Origin: Pseudomonas sp. Irchel 3E13
Lineage (GTDB): Bacteria > Pseudomonadota > Gammaproteobacteria > Pseudomonadales > Pseudomonadaceae
DNA: 64,000 bases
Direction: 5' to 3'
NCBI RefSeq assembly: GCF_900187455.1
Contig: NZ_FYDX01000001.1
Coordinates: 62,001 to 126,000, forward strand
This document shows, piece by piece, positions 58,741 through 64,000 of this stretch. Each line of letters begins with the position of its first letter. The first letter of the stretch is position 1. The position numbers and the translations under genes were made by a program. Under the pieces are notes generated by a model. The model saw nothing but the letters and a program-made list of their open reading frames with translations, searched no databases and had not been told where the DNA came from.

Positions 58741-60962
58741 CCGCCCAACTCACCCCGACGCCGCTCTTGCCGACGTCCAGGAGGGCGCGGGCGATAGCCT
58801 GGTTTGCCCGCCTCGAACAGTTGCCGCACAGCCTCAAGCTCGGTCTGAAGATCGGCGCGGCCGTGCTGGGGTTGTTTCTGCTGGTGGCCGTGATCACCGC
58901 GCCACTCGACCTCGAACGGCAGTTCGCCTTCGCCGGCCTGTGCCTGGCGCTGCTGCTGATCCTGCGCAAAGTGCCAGGGCGCATGGCCGTGATGGCGATG
59001 ATCACGCTGTCGCTGATTGCCACGTTGCGTTACGTCTATTGGCGCCTGGCCGACACCCTCGGGTTCGACAACTGGCTGGACATGTTCTTCGGCTACGGCC
59101 TGGTGGCCGCCGAGACTTACGCGCTGATCATCCTCGCCTTCGGTTACATGCAGACCGCCTGGCCGCTCAAGCGCAAGCCGATGATCCTCACCACGCCGCC
59201 GGAAGAATGGCCGGTGGTGGACGTGTTCGTGCCGACGTACAACGAAGAGCTGAGCATCGTCAAACTCACCGTGCTGGCCGCCCAGGCGATGGACTGGCCG
59301 CGGGACAAACTGCGTATCCATGTGCTCGATGACGGCCGCCGCGACGAGTTTCGCGAGTTCTCCCGGCAGATCGGGGTCAACTACATCATTCGTGACAACA
59401 ACCGTCACGCCAAGGCCGGCAACCTCAACGAGGCGCTGAAAGTCACCGATGGCGAATTCATCGCGATCTTCGACGCTGACCACGTGCCGACCCGCTCCTT
59501 CCTGCAAGTGACCATGGGCTGGTTCCTCAAGGACCCGAAGCTGTCGCTGTTGCAAACGCCGCACTTCTTCTTTTCGCCCGACCCGTTCGAGAAGAACCTC
59601 GACACCTTCCGCTCGGTGCCCAACGAGGGCGAGCTGTTCTACGGCCTGGTGCAGGACGGCAACGACCTGTGGAACGCCACTTTCTTCTGCGGTTCCTGCG
59701 CGGTGATCCGCCGTACCCACCTGCTGGAAGTCGGCGGCGTGGCGGTGGAAACCGTGACCGAGGACGCCCACACCGCCCTCAAGCTCAACCGCAAGGGCTA
59801 CAACACCGCCTACCTGGCCATTCCCCAGGCCGCGGGGCTGGCCACCGAAAGCCTGTCGCGGCATATCAACCAGCGGATCCGCTGGGCGCGGGGCATGGCG
59901 CAGATCTTCCGCACCGATAACCCGTTCTTCGGCAAAGGCCTGAACTTCGGCCAACGGGTCTGCTACGTCAACGCCATGCTGCACTTCTTCTACGGCCTGC
60001 CGCGACTGGTGTTCCTCACGGCGCCGCTGGCCTACCTGATCTTCGGCGCACAGATCTTCCACGCCTCGGCCATGATGATCACCGCCTACGTGCTGCCGCA
60101 TATTTTCCACGCCAGCCTGACCAACTCGCGGATCCAGGGGCGTTTCCGTCACTCGTTCTGGAACGAGGTGTACGAGTCGGTACTGGCCTGGTACATCATG
60201 CGCCCGGTGCTGGTCGCGCTGATCAACCCGAAGATCGGTGGCTTCAACGTCACCGACAAGGGCGGGATCATCGAGAAGGACTACTTCGACTGGAAGCTGG
60301 CCCGGCCCTACATCGTGCTCCTGGCGCTGAACCTGATCGGTATCGTCTGCGGCATCGTGCAGTTGCTGATCGGCGACCCCAACGCGGCGATCACCATCGT
60401 CATCAACCTCGGCTGGACGCTCTACAACGTCATCATGACCAGCGCCGCCGTGGCGGTGGCCAGTGAAAGCCGTCAAGTGCGCACCGAGCCGCGGGTGCAT
60501 GCCGAGCTGCCGGTGCGCCTGAGCCTGCCGGACGGCCGCGAGATCGACTGCCACACCCTCGACTTCTCGCAGAGCGGCGTGGGCGTGAAGCTGCCGCCGG
60601 ACGTCAGCCTGAACAAAGACATGGAACTGAACGTCACCCTGCACCGCCAGGGCCAGGCCTGCGTACTGCCGGCCCGGGTGATGTTCGCCCGCGGCAACAT
60701 GGCCGGCATGCGCTTTCGCGAGCTGACCCTGCGCCAACAGAGCGACATGGTCCGCCTGACGTTCTCCCGCGCCGACACCTGGGCCTCGACCTGGGGCAGC
60801 GCCAACGTCGACACCCCGCTGGGCGCCTTGCGCGACGTCAGCAAGGTCGGCCTGCGCGGCATGTCCGACCTGGCCAAGGCCACCCTGGCCGCGCTGCGCC
60901 ACCGTCGCTACTTCCGCAAGACCGACACCCCGAACATCGAACCTGCACTGGAAACACAATGA
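58737..60962 (+). CDS. bcsA: Cellulose synthase catalytic subunit (UDP-forming)
   Basis: 741 residues with eight or so membrane helices around a GT2 domain. Catalytic motifs in order: DDGRRDEF, FDADHVP (DxD), TEDAHT (TED), and QRIRWARG (Q/RxxRW). The C-terminal PilZ domain has RTEPR (RxxxR) and DFSQSGVGVKL (D/NxSxxG), so cyclic-di-GMP activates it. It polymerises glucose from UDP-glucose across the inner membrane. Four-base overlaps on both sides tie it to wssA and bcsB. Confidence 0.97.
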   Translation: MTAQLTPTPLLPTSRRARAIAWFARLEQLPHSLKLGLKIGAAVLGLFLLVAVITAPLDLERQFAFAGLCLALLLILRKVPGRMAVMAMITLSLIATLRYVYWRLADTLGFDNWLDMFFGYGLVAAETYALIILAFGYMQTAWPLKRKPMILTTPPEEWPVVDVFVPTYNEELSIVKLTVLAAQAMDWPRDKLRIHVLDDGRRDEFREFSRQIGVNYIIRDNNRHAKAGNLNEALKVTDGEFIAIFDADHVPTRSFLQVTMGWFLKDPKLSLLQTPHFFFSPDPFEKNLDTFRSVPNEGELFYGLVQDGNDLWNATFFCGSCAVIRRTHLLEVGGVAVETVTEDAHTALKLNRKGYNTAYLAIPQAAGLATESLSRHINQRIRWARGMAQIFRTDNPFFGKGLNFGQRVCYVNAMLHFFYGLPRLVFLTAPLAYLIFGAQIFHASAMMITAYVLPHIFHASLTNSRIQGRFRHSFWNEVYESVLAWYIMRPVLVALINPKIGGFNVTDKGGIIEKDYFDWKLARPYIVLLALNLIGIVCGIVQLLIGDPNAAITIVINLGWTLYNVIMTSAAVAVASESRQVRTEPRVHAELPVRLSLPDGREIDCHTLDFSQSGVGVKLPPDVSLNKDMELNVTLHRQGQACVLPARVMFARGNMAGMRFRELTLRQQSDMVRLTFSRADTWASTWGSANVDTPLGALRDVSKVGLRGMSDLAKATLAALRHRRYFRKTDTPNIEPALETQ

Positions 60963-63265
60963 CTGTCACGGCTCTCACCGGCGAAAAAGTGAATCCGCTG
61001 CGCCGTCCGCGCACCCTGCTGGCCTGCGCGCTGCTATTGAGCGGTCTGGGGCAGGCAGCCGTCGCCGAAGACACCGCGCAGGTGCCCGCCAGCCCGGAGG
61101 CCACTGCCCTCCCCGCCAGTGACGCGCCAGGCTACCGCCTCAGCTTCAAGGAGCTGGGCAAGGACTACACCATGAGCCTGCGCGGCATCGAGTCGAGCGA
61201 CACGATCAACTTCGATATGCGCGCGGACGAAGTGGTGACCGGCGCCCAACTGACGCTGCAGTACACCTATTCGCCGGCCCTGCTCAGCGACCTGTCGCAG
61301 ATCAACATCATGGTCAACGACGAGGTGGCCGCCAGCCTGCCGCTGCCCAAGGAAAACGCCGGCACGGTGCAGAAGCACACCATCGAAATCCCGCCGTACC
61401 TGATCACCGAATTCAACCGCCTGAGCGTGCAGTTGATCGGCCACTACACCATGCAGTGCGAAGACCCGCTGCATTCCAGCCTGTGGGCCAAGGTTAGCAG
61501 CGACAGCCAGTTGAACATTCAGGTGTCCCAGGTCGAGCTACCCAACGACCTCGCCGGTCTGCCCCTGCCGCTGTTCGACCGCCGTGACCGCCGTGCCCTG
61601 GCAATGCCGTTCGTATTTGCGGCGGCGCCGGACACCACCACTCTGGAAGCCGCCGGCGCGGTTTCTTCGTGGCTGGGCGCGCTGGCCAGCTACCGTGGCG
61701 CGCGCTTCGCCAGCCAGGTGCAGGGCCTACCGGCCAAGGGCAACGGCATCGTCCTGGTCAACAGCGCCGAGGCCAGTCACCTCGACGGTCTCGACCTGCC
61801 AGCCGTGCAGGGCCCGACCCTGTCGCTGGTGAGCAACCCCAACGACCCGTACGGCAAACTGCTGGTGATCGCCGGCCGCGACAGCGACGAAATCAAACGC
61901 GCCGCCACCGCGTTGGTGGTGGGCAGCCGCAGCCTGTCCGGGCAGAGCGTGCAGATCGACGCCGTCGACATCCTCGTCCCACGCCAGCCCTACGACGCAC
62001 CGAACTGGCTGCCCACCGATCGCCCGGTGCGCCTGGGCGAATTGCTCGAACCGCGCCAGCTCAACGTTTCCGGCTATGCCCCGGCGATGATTACCGTGCC
62101 GATGCGCCTGCCGCCGGACCTGTTCAACTGGCGTGAAGACGGCGCCCGGCTGAACCTCAAGTACCGCTACACGCCACAGCAGACCTCGACCAACTCGTCT
62201 TTGATGGTGGCCTTCAACGACCAGTTCATCCGCTCGATGAACCTGCCGTCGGTCCAGAGCATGGGTGCCGGCGAGAAGCTGCTGGCGGCGCTGAAGACCG
62301 ACGACAGCCTGGTCCGCGAAGCCAGCATGCTGCTGCCGCTGGACTCGGTGGCGCTGCAATCGCGCCTGCAGTTCCGCTTCATGTACGACTACATCAAGCA
62401 GGGCGAATGCAACGACATCATCATCGACAACATGCGTGGCGCGATCGACCCGGAATCCACGGTCGACCTGAGCGGCTATGACCATTTCATGGCGATGCCC
62501 AACCTCGGCGTGTTCAAGGACAGTGGCTTCCCCTTCACGCGCCTGGCCGACCTGTCGCAGACCGCGGTGATCCTCCCGGACAACGCCGGCCCCGCCGACT
62601 GGGACGCCTACCTGACGGTACTCGGTCGCTTCGGCGATTCCACCGGCTACCCGGCCACCGCCGTCAGCGTGGGCCAGGCCGACGAGGTCGCGCAGTTCGC
62701 CGACAAGGACCTGCTGGTGCTGTCGTCCGGCAACAACCAGCCGTTGCTCAAGGAATGGGCCGACTACCTGCCAAGCCGTAGCGAGGATGCCAAGCGCTAT
62801 GTGGAGTTCTCCGACCTGCCGCTGCGCCTGCGCGAATGGATCAGCCCGGACCCGGTCGCCAACCAGCGCAAGGCCCGCGGTGCGCTGACCTTCAGCGGCG
62901 AAAGCGGCAGCTCGTATGTCAGCGGTTTCGAATCGCCACTCCAGCGCGGTCGCAGCGTGGTCCTGCTGTCCAGCCCGCAGACCCAGCGTCTGGCGGAAAT
63001 CACCGACGCGCTGATCGGCGGTGAACATTACACCCAGTCGCTGCAAGGCAGCCTCGCGGTGATCAAGGGCAAGCACATCCAGTCGCTGGTGGCGGACGAG
63101 TCCTACTACGTCGGCCATCTCGGCCCGTTCAAATACGTCCAGTGGGTGTTATCACGGCACGTCTTCATGCTGCTGGGACTGACCGTGCTGGGCGTGGCCC
63201 TGGTCAGTTGCGCAGCCTACTTTTCGCTGCGGGCGATCGCCCGACGCCGGCTCAAGGACGAGTAA
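60959..63265 (+). CDS. bcsB: Cellulose synthase regulatory subunit BcsB
   Basis: 768 residues with a signal peptide (ending AVAED, about 36), two carbohydrate-binding and ferredoxin-like periplasmic modules, and a C-terminal membrane helix (HVFMLLGLTVLGVALVSCAAYF) as in BcsB. Family segments include LTLQYTYSPALLSDLSQINI and DDSLVREASMLLPLDSVAL. It guides the nascent glucan through the periplasm and is needed for BcsA activity. It overlaps bcsA by four bases. Confidence 0.96.
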   Translation: MTVTALTGEKVNPLRRPRTLLACALLLSGLGQAAVAEDTAQVPASPEATALPASDAPGYRLSFKELGKDYTMSLRGIESSDTINFDMRADEVVTGAQLTLQYTYSPALLSDLSQINIMVNDEVAASLPLPKENAGTVQKHTIEIPPYLITEFNRLSVQLIGHYTMQCEDPLHSSLWAKVSSDSQLNIQVSQVELPNDLAGLPLPLFDRRDRRALAMPFVFAAAPDTTTLEAAGAVSSWLGALASYRGARFASQVQGLPAKGNGIVLVNSAEASHLDGLDLPAVQGPTLSLVSNPNDPYGKLLVIAGRDSDEIKRAATALVVGSRSLSGQSVQIDAVDILVPRQPYDAPNWLPTDRPVRLGELLEPRQLNVSGYAPAMITVPMRLPPDLFNWREDGARLNLKYRYTPQQTSTNSSLMVAFNDQFIRSMNLPSVQSMGAGEKLLAALKTDDSLVREASMLLPLDSVALQSRLQFRFMYDYIKQGECNDIIIDNMRGAIDPESTVDLSGYDHFMAMPNLGVFKDSGFPFTRLADLSQTAVILPDNAGPADWDAYLTVLGRFGDSTGYPATAVSVGQADEVAQFADKDLLVLSSGNNQPLLKEWADYLPSRSEDAKRYVEFSDLPLRLREWISPDPVANQRKARGALTFSGESGSSYVSGFESPLQRGRSVVLLSSPQTQRLAEITDALIGGEHYTQSLQGSLAVIKGKHIQSLVADESYYVGHLGPFKYVQWVLSRHVFMLLGLTVLGVALVSCAAYFSLRAIARRRLKDE

Positions 63266-63268
63266 TCC

Positions 63269-64000
63269 ATGAACATTGTCAAATCTGCCAAACGGCGCGC
63301 GCCGCTGAAAACCCTGCTGGCCGCTGCCTTGAGCGCCTGGCTGCTACCCGGCGCAAGCCAGGCCGCGAGCCAGTGCGCCGTCTCCGAGTGGCCGCTGTGG
63401 CACAGCTTCACCCAGCACTTCATCCAGCCAGACGGCCGGGTGCTGGATGCCAGCACGCCGCAGTTGCACAGCTCTTCGGAGGGCCAGTCCTACGGCATGT
63501 TCTTCGCTCTGGTGGCCAACGATCGCGCCGCCTTCGACAAGCTCTGGGCCTGGGCCAAGAACAACCTTGCCGGCAGCGACATCGGCAATAACCTGCCCGG
63601 CTGGTGGTGGGGCAAGGATGAAAAGGGCCAGTGGCGCCTGCTGGACACCAACTCGGCCTCCGACGCCGATTTGTGGTTCGCCTACGCCCTGACCGAAGCC
63701 GCGCGGCTGTGGCAGGACGACAGCTACAGCAAGGAAGCCGCGCTGCTGCTGAACAACATCAAGACCAAGGAAGTGGCCGACCTGCCAGGCCTCGGCAAGA
63801 TCATGCTGCCCGGCCCGCAAGGCTTCGCCAAACCCGACCACTTCTGGCACCTCAACCCCAGCTACCTGCCGGTGCCGGTGCTGCGGCGCATGGCCGGGGT
63901 CGATCCGCAAGGTCCGTGGAACGACATCGCCCGCAGCACCGCCACGTTGATGAAAGGCGCCGGGCAGCACGGCTTCGTCGCCGACTGGGTTGGCTACCGC
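63269..64000 (+). CDS. bcsZ: Periplasmic endo-1,4-beta-glucanase BcsZ (GH8), 5' part
   Basis: 244 residues visible before the window ends. A signal peptide ends ASQAASQC (about 32). GH8 motifs are present: the catalytic-acid segment SSEGQSYGMFFAL and TNSASDADLWFAYAL. The enzyme trims cellulose in the periplasm and is a standard member of bcs/wss operons. It starts three bases after bcsB. The C-terminal third lies outside the window. Confidence 0.95.
   Translation, partial: MNIVKSAKRRAPLKTLLAAALSAWLLPGASQAASQCAVSEWPLWHSFTQHFIQPDGRVLDASTPQLHSSSEGQSYGMFFALVANDRAAFDKLWAWAKNNLAGSDIGNNLPGWWWGKDEKGQWRLLDTNSASDADLWFAYALTEAARLWQDDSYSKEAALLLNNIKTKEVADLPGLGKIMLPGPQGFAKPDHFWHLNPSYLPVPVLRRMAGVDPQGPWNDIARSTATLMKGAGQHGFVADWVGYR

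Noticed and set aside
58698..60959. A 753-codon minus-strand frame under bcsA
   Set aside because: bcsA has every catalytic motif on the other strand; the frame is an antisense shadow.

Overview
The window is about 64 kb of GC-rich, gene-dense chromosome from a gammaproteobacterium, almost certainly a Pseudomonas of the P. fluorescens complex. The support is very high GC3, 21-bp REP arms of the fluorescens type (GTAGGAGCGAGCTTGCTCGCG and its complement), many LysR/TetR/LuxR-controlled catabolic clusters, and a wss/bcs cellulose operon at the right edge. No rRNA, tRNA, CRISPR array, insertion sequence or prophage was seen. Functions come from reading the sequence and remembered families; no database search was run.

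Left part (1-13.2 kb): the end of a LysR regulator, then a divergent LysR next to a sugar-acid operon (FAH/AraD1 protein, MFS importer, UxaA/GarD dehydratase, 2-oxoglutarate-semialdehyde dehydrogenase), which forms a plausible non-phosphorylative route from an aldonate or aldarate to 2-oxoglutarate. It is followed by a molybdenum-hydroxylase operon: [2Fe-2S] subunit, Tat-exported molybdopterin subunit, triheme cytochrome c, XdhC chaperone and MobA/MocA-like cytidylyltransferase.

13.2-23.5 kb: a TetR regulator divergent from a NylB/EstB-like serine hydrolase, then a polyamine-type periplasmic binding protein, a TorF-type outer-membrane protein, a CocE-type lipoprotein hydrolase, a DUF3237 protein (ending in a strong terminator), a chemoreceptor and an exported amidohydrolase. 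Together these look like a sensing, uptake and hydrolysis set for an unknown amide or ester.

23.6-31.1 kb: two paralogous unknown proteins directly upstream of a 1651-residue RHS protein. Its C-terminal tip carries a His...Cys arrangement like clan CD (C80/caspase-like) cysteine peptidases. This is the strongest candidate for an undescribed system.

31.3-37 kb: an MscS channel, then an MgtC/SapB protein and an MgtA Mg2+ ATPase. A 17-codon proline-rich ORF between mgtC and mgtA closely resembles the Salmonella mgtL leader peptide, and the mgtC leader has a long stable hairpin and a possible 11-codon TTG mini-ORF.

37-57.1 kb: GNAT, LuxR, DUF2783 and FAD-monooxygenase genes; OsmC; an unknown membrane protein; an exported arylsulfatase with a porin and an octaheme/TPR cytochrome; then housekeeping-type genes (MFS, PEBP, M24 peptidase, di-Mop molbindin, methyltransferase, cupin, exonuclease III, PfpI, PepSY, RidA, RlhA).

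57.6 kb to the end: cellulose synthesis genes wssA/bcsQ-like, bcsA, bcsB and the start of bcsZ, with overlapping ATGA junctions, behind an unusually AT-rich 450-bp upstream region.
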